From the NCBI GenBank assembly GCA_003508835.1, contig PUFA01000164.1:1116001-1180000 (forward strand): a DNA stretch of 64,000 bases, given 5' to 3'. The notes beneath the pieces were generated by a model that worked only from the letters and a program-made list of their open reading frames with translations, ran no database searches and was not told where the DNA came from. Every line of letters starts with the position of its first letter. The first letter of the stretch is position 1. Below are positions 38,890-51,499 of this stretch, piece after piece. A program made the translations under genes and the position numbers. The stretch comes from Eonycteris spelaea. Lineage: Eukaryota; Chordata; Mammalia; Chiroptera; Pteropodidae.

Positions 38890-39142
38890 ATCAAACTGTT
38901 TTAAATATTGGTTTTCTATATATTAACTGTGAAATTAGTTAAACCTCTGAATTTCTCCTTCCTCTTCCTCTTTCAACTTGCTTTAAAATGGGGTTAAGTG
39001 TACTTCCTTTGAAAGCTTGTTCTAAGGATTACAGACATTTCATCTTAGTTTTTACGTGAAAATTCCAGAACCTTGTCAGGCAAGTATTCTCAGAAAAGAA
39101 ATAGCACCGCTATTATTATTGTTATTATTATTATTAATACTC
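38890..39142 (+). mobile_element. MIR SINE with an (ATT)n tail
   Basis: 'gtgaaattagttaaacctctgaatttctcc', 'ttgttctaaggattacagaca', 'ccttgtcaggcaagtattctcag' and a final 'tattattattgttattattatta' match a forward MIR, including its usual ATT-rich end. Confidence 0.65.
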
Positions 39143-42100
39143 TGCCCTCATACAAAATATAAATCATGTCATCGATTTTGTAAATTACCATACAATTAGA
39201 TATTTTCAATCATTTATTACATAATCTTTTGCAGTAAGTATTAAACCCTCCCATGGAACCTGCGAGAGTGTCAAACAGGTGGAGTTTTCAGTAACAGGCA
39301 GCCCCTCGATACTGAAATGGCTACTTGATATTCAGCCAACTTAGATTACGGATCACTATTCTCTGTTCCCTTTACACACACACACACAACACACGCACGG
39401 ACGCTCACACATACACCTCCTACAGGCTTCTATATTACGTTAATCAAGAGACATAGAAATAGAGAGATAGAGAATGCTATATAATTAAAGGGTTACATTT
39501 TTAAGGGGCATTTGTGGTTTTCAAAGTACCAATCTATTTTTAAGTAGAATGAAAGGAACAAGAGTAATAGTTTAATAACACATTAAAAAAAAAACCTCAA
39601 TTTCCATTAAAAGAATTAATGAGAACTTTTAATGTCATTCTGTTCCAAATAGTTTTAAAAAACTGTTAATACTTCAAATTGATACTAAGCTAGTAACGAA
39701 GATTCCCTAACTTCCATTAATATATACTGAGAAAGCAATAATTACCTAAATATTGCAAATAGACCTAAAAACACTATTTGGTCTCTTAATTGGCATCAAA
39801 TTGATTCTGATTTAATCAGAGTTGAATGTAGTAAAACTTTTTGCTGGACAAAAATAAGCAGACAAAAGGACTTTATTATTAATGTTTATTACTATTAATA
39901 TACATTGTTTAGAGCCCAACACCTTTGATGTTTTGCTGAGTTCCTTGTGGTCAGAGGATCATTAGTGTGCCAAGAGTTACAGCATTTTCTGATAGAATGT
40001 GTGGAGCATGCACACAGATAACTTCAATTACACTTAGATGGAACCCACTGTAATTTAAAAAGCTTAATTTGCCTTCAGGTTTGTATGACTTGAAACAAGG
40101 CAAATGTCAGACATGAGAATGTTTGTACTGGCAATGACTCTAGAACTGGCAGGGTACCTATTCTGCTCTCTGTGGGAACCAGCACATGGAAATTAGTAAG
40201 AACACACACGATGTCATGAAGGGATCCAAATGGGACCCAGCATCATTGTCTGATACTGACAAGAGAAGAAGGCACCCTCTGACTGGGCAGATGTTGGGTC
40301 ACTCTTGGAACAGTTTTCATTCTATCAGTTTTTTTGCTGAGAGGCCACTAACAGAGAAGTGCTCATTCCCTTTTGCCAGAAAAACCTGCTGTATTCACTT
40401 CTGATTATTTTAAGTCAGACAAGTTATGTCAAAAACAACAGCAATGTATGTGTAATTATATTTTTTTATACCTCAGCTTGATTTCAATCTCAAGTCCCCA
40501 TACTGTTGGGCAGAGAAAAATAAACTCAGCCAGGCCAGAGAACAGCTGATCTCACTTTTCCACGTTGCATCCACTGATACATCTGCATCCGGGTCAGTGT
40601 TAGTTCATGCAGATGCTACTGAATCCTCCCCTGCCTCCCTGAGAGGCGACTGTACGTGTGGCTCTCTCTGCCACACTCGCTTCACTCTTGCCAGCACGGA
40701 GGAACATTCTACAGAAACATTCTTCTACAGAATTGCACATGGAACACTGATGTGGGGAACGCTGTGAAGTATGCTGACTCCCCAGGTTCCACTTTAGACA
40801 AAGGTCCCTTTTGTATTCCAAAACTATCTCTCAGGCTTTTATCGGATAATTGATATAGTGTACAGAAACTCATGCTTAAGGCCACACTAATATCTTACAC
40901 TAATATCTTAGCTGTCACCTCTTCTTTAGCTTTTTTCTCAGCCTAGACAATATTTGTTTTGTAGATGTGTGGAGACATGTAGATGGAAGGGGGTTATTTA
41001 TGAATCTATCTATTTATGGATGAGAGTCTTTTAAATCTACTGTTAACACATAAACTTTGTCTCCTACTTAAAGCCTACTCAAATGCATGTTTTTGAAACT
41101 CAAAATCCCCCTTTCTTACAAATTATTGTTTTTGAGCTTTAAAAATTCTTACTTGTAAACTCAATAGCCAAGAATGTTCTCTTCTCTTATTTCTGCTGTG
41201 AGAGCTCTGCCCAGAATTAATGAATTCAAAGATCTACTCTGAGAGAGCCACAAGGTTATGAAACAATTACAGCAACAATAAAATAATTACAAAAACATTG
41301 ATTGATGTATCAAAATAGTAGCAAATTGTGACTGGTTTTTCTTTCCTTACTTTACAAGAGCAAGCCTATTGTTTGAAAAGGATCAAGGAAAAATAATACA
41401 TAAAATATCTGGATTAGAGATTCTTTCTCCCCTTGGTTTATAAAAATTAACATTTTTTTTCCAGAGTCAGTCAGATATGGGAAGTTACTGATAAACATAA
41501 TGTCAGAATTGCAGTCTCTGTAACTTGATCATTGATTCTACAGCTTAATAAAGGGACTTGATTACTTGAAGCATGTACAGTATTAAATAGTTATTTTAAC
41601 AATTTGGTTTTTAGAAAAGCTATCTCAGATGAAGAAACGTTAGTAATTATAAAATTAACTAAATGTGAGGTTTTCCCTGGTTACTTGGGATAAGTTCCTT
41701 CAGGGAATAGCTTTAATTCTTTACTTTGAAACTACAGTGGCTTTCTTTTATTTTTTCCAAAAAATTCTGAAAATTTAACACAGTATTCAGGGACAACAGT
41801 GACCTGACTGGACCCCACCTCTCTGGGCATTGCATACACTTTGTGCCTTCATGAATCTGGCCTTCAGTGTCCATTGAACTGGTTTCCTTTCTAATACTTT
41901 CTGAACTTTTTGGACTCCACAAATTGTCATAGCCTATTGCCTTCACCAGGTGGCGCTCCCTTCCTCATCAATGAATAGGTTACCCCTTTCATTCCCTGAT
42001 TCCCTGTTTCTGCCCTACCTCCACTCATGAGGAATCTCTAGGCTCTCTCTTTGATGGCACTTGTTTGAGGAGACACTGTATTGTAGCTATTTTGATATCT

Positions 42101-44224
42101 GTGTAGTAAAAAGAGAACCAGACAGAAGACTTGGGTTTTACTCTATTTCAAATATCATGGCAAGGCCATTTCAATTCTCAGAATGTCAGGGCAGTCTGTG
42201 GATTTCATAACTGCCTTTGCATTTTTTTCAGTCTGAAGTTTATTGGCTAAAGTTTTCCACTTCTTTTGTACAGAAATCAAGTCCCAATTTCCAATAGTGC
42301 TTTATACTCAGTAAACATTAGCCGAATCAAATAGAATGACAGGTGAGACACAAGAAGTTTACAGATAAATCCAGTGGGATAAATGCGAAAAAATAGTGGT
42401 GAGTTTAGTTATTTTATTCGACTAAATAAATGTTAATGTTATTAACTATTATCTCATTTACAAGGGGTAAGTGGTGAATTGGCTATGAGGTTTCTTTCTC
42501 ATCCCTCCATCTCAGCGAACAATTGTGATTTCCTTCTTTTATACCTTCAGGGCAAAAGTTTTACTATTCTTTCTTCATACAATTAAAGAGAGGTAATATA
42601 TGGTAGTTCATTGCAAAGAAGAGTGCTGAATATTAACTACTAATTCACAATTCCTTTGACAAGCTTCTAAATAACCTCAGAAAGCCTTTCTAGGTAAATA
42701 CCAAGTTGGATCACTTTGTTTCAAAGAAAATAAAAATAACTCAGTTCCTTGACAAGAATCTAAACCTTTTCAGTATTTCAACAAGTGGCATTCGGTGTTG
42801 TAGTTCACTGCCATAGCTTCATGTGGGTAAAGATGATCTATTTCAGAGAAAATAAAAAAATAAGCTTACCTCTATCCTTCATAGCCCATCACTTCTGCTA
42901 TTCAATTATGTGCTCTTTGCTTGTGGGTACCTGAAACAGTGAGAAAGAATGAAAAAAAAAATTAAATATAACGCAATAGCATTTTGTGAAAGGCAAATAT
43001 TTACAATTTTAACTGATGACAGACACACACTTCATAAAACTATTAGCATGCAACTCCAGCTGCAAAAACTGAACAGCAATATGCCTAAGCTGGTTAGCAG
43101 CAAAAAAGTAAACCAATCACATCGACAAAAGCCACCATAAACAAAAAAACTGTATTTAAAAGATTAATAGTTTTGGCATTCATCCCTACCATCAAGTCTT
43201 TCACTTTCTTTTTTTTCCATCAAAATTTAGCTTACGTTTGATGTTAGCAAGAGTTGCATTACTATTATTGTTAATTTTAGTTCTGTTTATTACCTTGAGG
43301 GTTATATATTGTAAAATAATTTTGGTGCCTCTAGTTAATGTTAATTAGTTGTTTTAATAACCTATAGACCTATTTGTTATATTTTTGTAGGTTTACTTTT
43401 TTAACTATCAGGAACTTAATAACTGAGAATATTTAACATTACTGTTGCATAGGCAAAATTACAGAGTTACTATTAGTGTTACCTGTTTAACGTTTAGTCA
43501 TCCTTTGAGTCCTGCGACATATTTCCTTAATAATCATCAGCCATCAAGTCTGATAGTCTCAAAAGAAATATCAGCCCTCTAAACTGCCTTCAAGGGCGGT
43601 GATATTTAGCACTGAAAATTACAAATAAAGTTTTTGAGGTTGAATAGCAACAACTGGCCAGTGACACTGATGATTTGTTTGTCAAAACAAATTGTTATAA
43701 ACTACGCAAATGAAGTCCACGCACTCCTTCGAGTGAAAACAATAAAGTGAATCTACGCAATGCTTACATGTTGGATGGGATATTTAATGTGCGGGGAAAC
43801 TCAAAGGTTGAAGAACTAGGCATTTAGACAGTGGTAAGTGGTAATCTTACCTCTTTATACTCCATTACTCTTTCTCACGAGAGACATGCTAATGCAAACA
43901 AGTCAATCAGAATTTGTGTTTAGCAAGATAAAGCTTAGAGGATAGTTTAAAATCCATTTATTATTCTAAATCCATTTTTTTTCCATTAACATATTATACA
44001 TTAGTGTTTACTAACCATGATTCATGTAACAGTTTAGTTTGTTAACTTTTAAATTATTTAACAACCATAAGTTATTAATACATTTTTTTAAGTATTACAC
44101 AAATATCTTAAAACAGACTTGGGTTCATTTTTGTAATTTTTAAATAGAAAACATTTTAGGCATCTCTTGAAGAAGAAATAAAGCAGGCATTTAAAGCTAG
44201 AAAACAAGTAATTCCAAATTTAGT
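39143..44224. other. Intergenic DNA just downstream of KHDRBS2
   Basis: Mostly unassigned. It contains a short CA-rich tract near 39373-39415, a possible MIR/L2 at about 42050-42330 (weak), and the CTCF-like motif at 41943-41957. Further AATAAA-type signals on the minus strand (for example near 43957) leave open a longer KHDRBS2 3' UTR. Confidence 0.45.
41943..41957 (+). promoter_or_regulatory. Putative CTCF binding site
   Basis: TCACCAGGTGGCGCT fits the CTCF core CCASYAGRKGGCRS at 13 of 14 positions; only the first base differs. It lies about 2.3 kb beyond the proximal end of the KHDRBS2 3' UTR. Occupancy cannot be judged from sequence. Confidence 0.5.
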
Positions 44225-44243
44225 TTTTACAAAAGTTTTCAGC

Positions 44244-44249
44244 TTTATT
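44244..44249 (-). terminator. KHDRBS2: Polyadenylation signal AATAAA (distal)
   Basis: A canonical hexamer on the minus strand about 690 nt after the stop codon. U-rich sequence typical of a downstream element follows within about 30 nt. Confidence 0.5.
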
Positions 44250-44514
44250 GACAAATTATGGCAAACATATTTGACAAATTGTGGTTTCCTATTTAGAGAA
44301 GCTTACACATGGAACTTTATGTGTGTTTTGTTTTTTTTTTTAACAAATACAGGTTAAAACACTGAACAAATTCAGTTAGCTACATACATACAGTAGCTGC
44401 TTGTTTTCAACCCCATTAAAACAGCATTTAAAATTAAATTTACAAACTTAATATCGAACATCTTCATCTAACTAACAGATATTAAAAGACAGGTTAAAAC
44501 ATCTTATCTACAAC

Positions 44515-44520
44515 TTTATT
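44515..44520 (-). terminator. KHDRBS2: Polyadenylation signal AATAAA (proximal)
   Basis: A canonical hexamer on the minus strand about 420 nt after the stop codon, followed by sequence less clearly U/GU-rich than at the distal signal. It may be an alternative end. Confidence 0.4.
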
Positions 44521-44938
44521 ATCAGCTAGTTCAAAAATCATATTACAGTCTTTTAGCAACCCTAAACAAAGTTTTTGCTAGTTGATTGAGACTCAAAATC
44601 TGTTAACAAATTCATGCTTTCTTTAAAAAAAAGAAAAAGGAAAAGAAAAAAAAATGTTACACACAACAATGAAAACAACCAAGAGAATATCATCCTTCTG
44701 AATGGTTTATAGACAATGCTTGCCAATGTCTCTTTGAGTCCGTTTTGTAAAATAATACTAGTGTCAATGTCACGCCAACAGTATAGGGGAAATACAAGAA
44801 ATATATGGGAGTAATCATGAGCAGTTATCCTTAGAATAGGGGAAAAAAAAAAGGACTATTACTTGTCTTGTTGTTGTTTATGTGGAGACCACAGGCTATG
44901 AACTGTCTTTGAGGTGAGGTCACCGGTGAGGAGGACCT

Positions 44939-45036
44939 TCAATATCTACCATAGGGGTGCTCCCTGTATACCCCTCTGGCTGACCTTGGTGGTGGTGCCT
45001 TCAGACTGGAGCGGGTCGTGGCCCATTCTTCTGGTG
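44939..45036 (-). CDS. KHDRBS2: KHDRBS2 (SLM-1), terminal coding exon
   Basis: KHDRBS2 is a nuclear STAR-family RNA-binding protein that regulates alternative splicing, mainly in brain. This exon encodes only its last 31 complete codons, ending PEEWATTRSS, LKAPPPRSAR, GVYREHPYGRY, then TGA at 44939-44941. The closing YREHPYGRY is the shared C-terminal signal of Sam68/SLM proteins, where the nuclear localisation signal lies. The WATTRSS wording fits SLM-1 rather than Sam68 or T-STAR. On the minus strand the exon follows a pyrimidine-rich tract and CAG (AG at 45037-45038). It starts with two bases of a split codon, probably Ala. The reading frame is intact. The KH and QUA domains and all earlier exons lie to the right, beyond this window, as does the start codon. 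Relative to the form I remember, one residue before YREHPYGRY is Val rather than Gly. Confidence 0.9.
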
Positions 45037-46453
45037 CTGTGAACGAGAGAATGACAATAACATTCACCTGGCTTCACAGTTATCAGAAACAATCATTTAA
45101 GACACATTAGTCAAACAAAGAAAAGAAAAGATCTCACGCTGACAGCACAAGCCTAATTACATGTTCTACATGGTGAGATCATCCAAAAAAAGTACATATT
45201 TTGAAATGCAGCCACTTGGAGTTAAGCTTACAGGGCATTGTTCAAGAAGACAAAGTTGTTAGACTCCATATTTATTATGTGTTAAATTTCTATGCCACAA
45301 AATAGAAAGAGGAGTATTAGTATAAACCATTCCATATTGTGTCCTTTATACAACTCCTAAAAGAACTTATATAGAAAACCAGTAGTCCTTAGGCCTTGAT
45401 TAACTTTAGAATGAAAACAAAACAAAACCAAACAAAATAAAAAACAACTAATGCCTATTCTCTGTCTCCCAAACCAATTGAGCAGAAAACCTACATGGTG
45501 GAGCCTAGGGTTTAGTATTTTTCAAATGCTTCCCTAAATGATTCTTATGTGGCCCTGTGTTGATATCCACTGTGCAAAACAAAGTCAGAGATAAGCAGGA
45601 TACAAAAGAGTAAATTTTATGCAGCAAAATCAGTAAATAAAAAAAAAATCTCATATTAATTTTTTCAAATAACTTAGAAATACACTGGTACACTAGGAAA
45701 ACTCCTTATTTACCTGTTAATCAAACTTCCAGCAACCTCAGTGTTTTGGAACCTAGCCAAAACCCAAGAAACAAGCAACCAAGCTTTTGAGTATTATGGA
45801 AAAATAACATTTGTAAAGTTGATGCCCCCAGAAAAGAAACACAGCCCTCCTTCAAAGGGCCGGGCCTAATATTGGGTTAATGATGACTTATTTGAGGCCA
45901 GAACTAGGTTATCTGGATTTTTCAATTAGAAATCAGTTCAGGAGAGAGCAGATTTCACACATGAGGCTAGGTGGGAGAGAATACGTACATAAGAAAAGGG
46001 ATTACTTGAAAGAGACACACTGATATTGATAACAGGTATAAAAGGTGGTGGTAATGGCAATATCAACTGGAAAATCATAGCAGACTGAGACCAATTGATG
46101 TAGATATATGCCCCCAGATAGTTCAAGTACCCCTAGGAATATCTATAGCCATTTGCCCAAACTGAAGTATAAATTGCACTTACTCTAAGATGAAGGATAA
46201 TGATCGATAATACAGAAAAATGATCAAAATTTATCAACGTAGAAACAAACAGCATTGAAATGTGTAAACATTAGGTTTCTGAGGAAATCCTTCATCAGGA
46301 CATCTTTATTACAAATGATATCTGATGACAAATGAAAAATTATATCTCCTTCACAATTTAAGGTAAATAGTTTGTTTCACTATGTGATAGGACATAAAAT
46401 AGAAGTGAGAACTTAAAGAAATATGAGAAATGTTTCCTTTACTCAGAATATAG

Positions 46454-46662
46454 AGTAGGGGTTGGCTAACTATGGCCTGTGAGCCAAATTTAGCCAGCTG
46501 CCTGTTTGATAAAGTTTTACTGGAAGACAGGCATGCTTATTTACTAATCTTGTCTATGTCTGCTTTCACTCTACAAAGGCAGATGGAAACCATACTCCCT
46601 GCAAAGCCTAAAATTTTTACACTCTGGGCTTTTACGGAAAGGTTTACAGACCCCCTGCTCTA
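46454..46662 (+). mobile_element. hAT-Charlie MITE
   Basis: It starts 'taggggttggctaactatggcctgtgagccaaatttagcc', continues 'gcctgtttgataaagttttactggaagacag' and 'ctgcaaagcctaaaatttttac', and ends 'aggtttacagaccccctgctcta'. Imperfect terminal inverted repeats (GGGGTTGGCTAAC / GTTTACAGACCCC) and an 'aaagttttactgg' core identify the family type. The 63-codon frame inside is accidental. Confidence 0.85.
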
Positions 46663-47895
46663 GATCCTATTTTCTTTTTGGTGAGAGACTGTAGATGTTG
46701 GTCTTTCTGATGTGATCTCTTAAGGAGGAATTTACCTTTGAGCTTCCAGAATTTCTCAACATATACATTTTGGAGAATTTTATGTATATATGTTCTTGTT
46801 TGGATTTAAGTAAACTTTCTTTGATATACTAGAAAAGAAATGAATTTTTGCTTACAAGTTTGAGAGTGACTTCTTAGCTTTATGTAATATAGATTTTATA
46901 CTTTGTCTATGAAGAATCATGAATATGTTAATGGTTTTTGGGTTTTGTCCTCTAATGGTAAAATACCCCAGTTTATTATTGTTTTTAACAATGGGAATGT
47001 ACCACTTTTTGCTTTATTTGCTCTAGTGTTTGGGATCCCTGGGTGGCTGTCTATAAGGTGGCTGAGATATAGGTTTCAAGTTTTCTCAGGAAATTGAGGT
47101 TCTGGATCCTTTATCAGATGCTGAACATTCTTGGTTAGTTCTGAAAATAGCAGAACAACCATGAATAGAGTGATAGCAATACCTGCCACATCTACCCCAG
47201 ATCTGTGATAACCTTTAAACTGGCATAATCTTGGGGATTTGCCACAGAACACATAAGTGTTTAATAAGAACACATTCAACTTGGCTCTACCTGACTTCAT
47301 CTAAAGCTCTAGACAGCCAATTGATGGACTAAAACCTTAGATTTCTTAACCGTTGCCAACTTTGAAATGGGAAGTGTCACTGTTCACTGCTACATCCTTA
47401 GTGCCCGGAAAAAATGCAGTGTCTTGTAGGGGTTTAATGCAATGAAAGAGTGCAAGAATGATTAACTCTAGGAACAATGAGGCAGAAAGAGCTTCTGATG
47501 ACAACCTTGAAAGCAGTGACAATTGAGCTGAAGAAATTCAACATTAATTTAAAAAAACTCTAACTAGAAATTTTATATATTTGTTATTGAGTTGAAGTCA
47601 GACTTCTTACTGAAGAAAGTTTACTAAGTAAGTAACAAAAATATTCACTTCTGGATTCAGTGAAACAAATAGGGAAATCCCATTACAAAAAAGTGTAATA
47701 ACACTATGTTTCATTGCACAAAAGTGTGCTCCTTTATAATTTTGTTCGTATGCAAATAAGTAGTAGGCTTTTTCCTCCTTGAAAAGGGTAGGAAAACAGG
47801 AAGTACTTAGTCTTCCATAATTATAACCAGAAAGGCTAATGGTAAGGAATCTTTTTTCTTTTTGTAAGGTATTTTCTATTTGTCCCATCTGCTTT

Positions 47896-47962
47896 TACTT
47901 TCTTTCTTTCTTTCTTTCTTTTTCTTTCTTTCTTTCTTTCTTTTCTTTCTTTCTTTCTTTCT

Positions 47963-48023
<61 letters not shown>

Positions 48024-48026
48024 TCA
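47896..48026 (+). repeat. (TTTC)n microsatellite, about 130 bp
   Basis: Long TTTC tetranucleotide array with a few one-base slips (near 47921, 47942, 47963 and 47990). Poly-Ser/Phe/Leu and poly-Lys/Glu/Arg frames across it are artefacts. Confidence 0.95.
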
Positions 48027-50729
48027 TGTTAAGGAATCTTAAAAAATTCTAAAACTTAACCATTAGCAGAGGAAATCCAGGATTTATTTCACTAAGTTCA
48101 GGTCTTATGTCCATTTTTTACATATTCTCAATAACAGTGAGTACAGGTCAGGAAAACATTATTCTTATTTGTGCCATGTTTCCTTGGTCTATTTTTCCTA
48201 AAATCATACTGTTTATTTTTCCTAACATCATAATGTTTATTAATGTTTATAATACAAGCCAGCTTCTTTTAGTGAAATTATGGTCTTTGATGAGGACCGA
48301 AGAGCACTGACTCAGTGAATGTTTTCCCTTTGTCATTGAGCCTCATATGTCAACCAGTCCCTGCATTGCTCACCAGAAGCGCTTGGATTTCTTTATTGTC
48401 AGTATCGGGATACATTCTTAGAAATCTAAAGGAATTCTAACTTGTGTCCACATGGAACCCTGCACATGGGAAAACCTCAAACATAGTAAGAGACAAATTA
48501 TTGTAAGGTTTTCATGGTGAGAATTCTCTAAAATTTAAAGTTATAAAGGCCCAGGAATGGCCATAGCATTTATGTTTTCCTGGGGTTCTACTGTTCAACA
48601 AGCAGCCTGAGGTGGTTTTAAAACATTTTAGGGCTTCATGCAAATTTTGGAGCCCTGGATAATTGTTTCTATTCCCATGAGGTGGTCTAGGGGTCGTTTA
48701 AAAAAATCATCACAGACAATGAAATTTAGAGATAATCTTTCTTCGTCCTTCCGGAAAATGGTAAAGGAAGTAAGATTCTCCTAAAATCAGTATAACGGTC
48801 ATATGCAAAGCATTAGCTAAACTAAGCATGTGAATTGAGCAACTAAATTATTACTTAGAGAAGGTAGAAAATAACTGTCTGCCAAGGTGAAGTTACTAGA
48901 ATGGTTTACAGAATTGTGGATCTGGAAATAACAAATGAGATGATGAAAAACAGAGCTCAAGTGATTTGATCGAATTTCCAAAATTTCCAGACTTCCCAAC
49001 TCAGATATTAATGTACCATAGGTATAAAATAAGAAGGGGGTAGATAAAGCCTTCATTAAATAAACTTTTTGCTTTGTTTTTCTTTACTAAAGATCTCTCA
49101 TGTACTAGTCATTGTACTTAGTCCTGGAGATCACAGGACAAAACTAATAAGAAATTTCATAGATTACGATGCAATTAGAATTGAAATTTGAGAAAGTGCA
49201 GGGGATGGCCGAGAGAAGGGAGCTACTAACTTCCATTATTTAAATGAACTTGGATTGAATTTGAGCATTTATAGTCAAAGAAGTAATTTTCTGAGCAAAT
49301 ATGTAGCATAATTAAGAATGCAGATGTTGTTTAACTTACTTAAAGGGACTCACTTTCTTTAAAGGTTTTCCTGTATTAATTAATTTGTATCATCTGGCCT
49401 TGTTTCTTAAACTGGATTCTAAAATCTGCGAGAGAAAAGACTTTCTACATTGGAAGGCTCGTAGTAAGAACACCATAAATATCTGTAAGCTACATATAAA
49501 TGATATTACTAACAAAATGAATTTTAAAATTCATTATGCAAAATAAAAAAAGAATTCTTACTCAGAACATGTTATTAGCAATTAGGTTATAGTGTTGTGC
49601 ATATTTGAAATATATCAATATTTCTTTTAAAAATACTCCACCTCTGGTTTTTTGACTCAGACCGATTGTTTACCCAGATGTCAAGTTTTACAGAATGCTA
49701 GAATGCTGTAGAGTGCATCTCCATTAAATGATAATAAGAATCATTGAGGAACATTTTACTTTGATAAAGGGGTGTAAATTACCCAGGTAACTCTTGCCTG
49801 TGCATTAAATGTTACTATACTTAAAAAGCTTTTGCATCTCAAATACTCTGCTCTCAGCAGAATGGGGCCTATTAAGTGGTGTGCATTCCTCAAGGTGCTC
49901 TCTGCCAGGACCAGGTACTTTGGGGAGCATTCAGAGTGGGAAAGAAAAATCTGGGTGATTTTTAAAGTTGCAAAACTGTGTTCTATGATTGTTCCAGAGA
50001 TACCATACACACTGAGGTCGGTAGGGGGAAAAATGAAACATAGGAGCAAGGTGCAAATTTTTAAAAAGTCGGCATTATTTAAGTACTTGCAAAGTAAACT
50101 TTTAATGTTTATCTTTGTGTAAGTAGGTTTAAAATGCCATCTTCAGAGTAAATGAATAAATTAATTTTAGAGATCAGTTCAGAAAGGATATAAGATAGCA
50201 GAGAGATTACTGAGGGCACGGCTCTTACATCCATACTTTGCTAGACCTACATAGCTAGTTGATATGTTTCTGAGCTCTGAAAAAAAACCTCGAAAATAAT
50301 TTATTTTAAACACACTACAACGAAAAAGGACAGCTCATGCTATTTATTTCTGGTACACTATAAACCGATATGCAAAACCCACAGCTAAAGTAGGAAACCT
50401 AAATTAATCTCTATTGCTACTGGATTAGTGTCTGGTTTGCCTAGTATCTATTGCTAGTGTCTGGTTTGCCAATCATAAAAGAGCATTACAACAAAATTTG
50501 CACTGGATCTAAGCCACTCAGTTTGCCAATCTCAGTTAAGTTTCTGATCTTCCAGAAAATATCATTCTTTTTAAAATCATCTTTCAAATATACACTTATA
50601 TGTTGTTTTATGGCTATTTATTACACCCCAAAATATGTTAGATATTTTATTGTTGTAATTCACTATAATCATAATGTCCATTTTCTTTCTTTAATTAAAA
50701 AATATCTATCCTATTTTTAAAAAGGAGAT

Positions 50730-50870
50730 ATTACCATCATACTTTCTGAGAGTGAAGCACAATGTTAAGCATTTTATGTATATTATTAGCAAATATAATT
50801 TTCCTTCAAGAGAGGTGCTAACGTTGCTTTCCTTTAAAAGGTGAGGAAGCTATAGCTCAGAAGTTTAGAT
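50730..50870 (-). mobile_element. MIR SINE fragment (antisense)
   Basis: 'gagagtgaagcacaatgttaagcattttatgtatattatta' and 'agaggtgctaacgttgctttcctttaaaaggtgaggaagctatagctcagaag' follow the reversed MIR order. Confidence 0.6.
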
Positions 50871-51499
50871 GTTGGGAAGACCTAGAATTTTTATCTATTA
50901 CTCTCTCACCATACCTTCCATGGAAAGAAATTCCTCATTGCCACTTCCTTTTCTTTTCTTTCCCAGAAATAGGGCTTAATTTTATTTTACTCCTTTTAGA
51001 TTACATAACAATTGATGACTCCAGTGATAATTAACTAAATAATTAAGATTATAGCTTTAATTTTGTTAACAAGAATGTGGGCTGCTTGAACTGAATTTGT
51101 TAAGGTGAAATCCAGGTGTTCATCCAAAGTGCTAGGCAGGGTTTATCTTCTCTTATCTTAATATTTAAAAACAGTAATGGAATTTTGGAATCAAATGAAT
51201 CAACCATTTCATCCACACAATTTGTATTGCCACTATTTGTAATTGTCGATTCAGATGGTAAAAGAGAAAAATGCTGAAGAAGAAATGTAGATGACCAGCA
51301 TCTGTTTTCACAGACAAACATAGTGAATTATGTTCCAAGAAGAGTTAACTTTCAGTTCATTATTAGTTATGCACTTAGGAAATTCAGTCAGCTCATGGGA
51401 AGCATTTAAAACTTCTATCACTGTTTCAAAATTTTTATTAGATATTTTCTGTTAGGAAAAAGTAACACTTGGGATAATACACTCCGAGATTAACAAGAG

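Larger units (their letters stand above)
44225..44938 (-). other. KHDRBS2: KHDRBS2 3' untranslated region
   Basis: It runs from the base after the stop codon to just past an AATAAA on the minus strand (plus-strand TTTATT at 44244-44249). A second AATAAA at 44515-44520 could give a shorter form. The transcript is rich in UUUUAA/UUUAA/UUAA, for example opposite plus-strand TTAAAA at 44354, 44418, 44482 and 44494, and 'aggttaaaaca' occurs twice. KHDRBS proteins bind U(U/A)AA elements, so self-binding is possible but unproven. The end point is inferred from the signals only. Confidence 0.65.

Noticed and set aside
46472..46663. 63-codon plus-strand frame
   Set aside because: It lies wholly inside the hAT MITE and has no protein resemblance.
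47836..48042. Lys/Glu/Arg-rich and Ser/Phe-rich frames on opposite strands
   Set aside because: Pure products of the (TTTC)n microsatellite.
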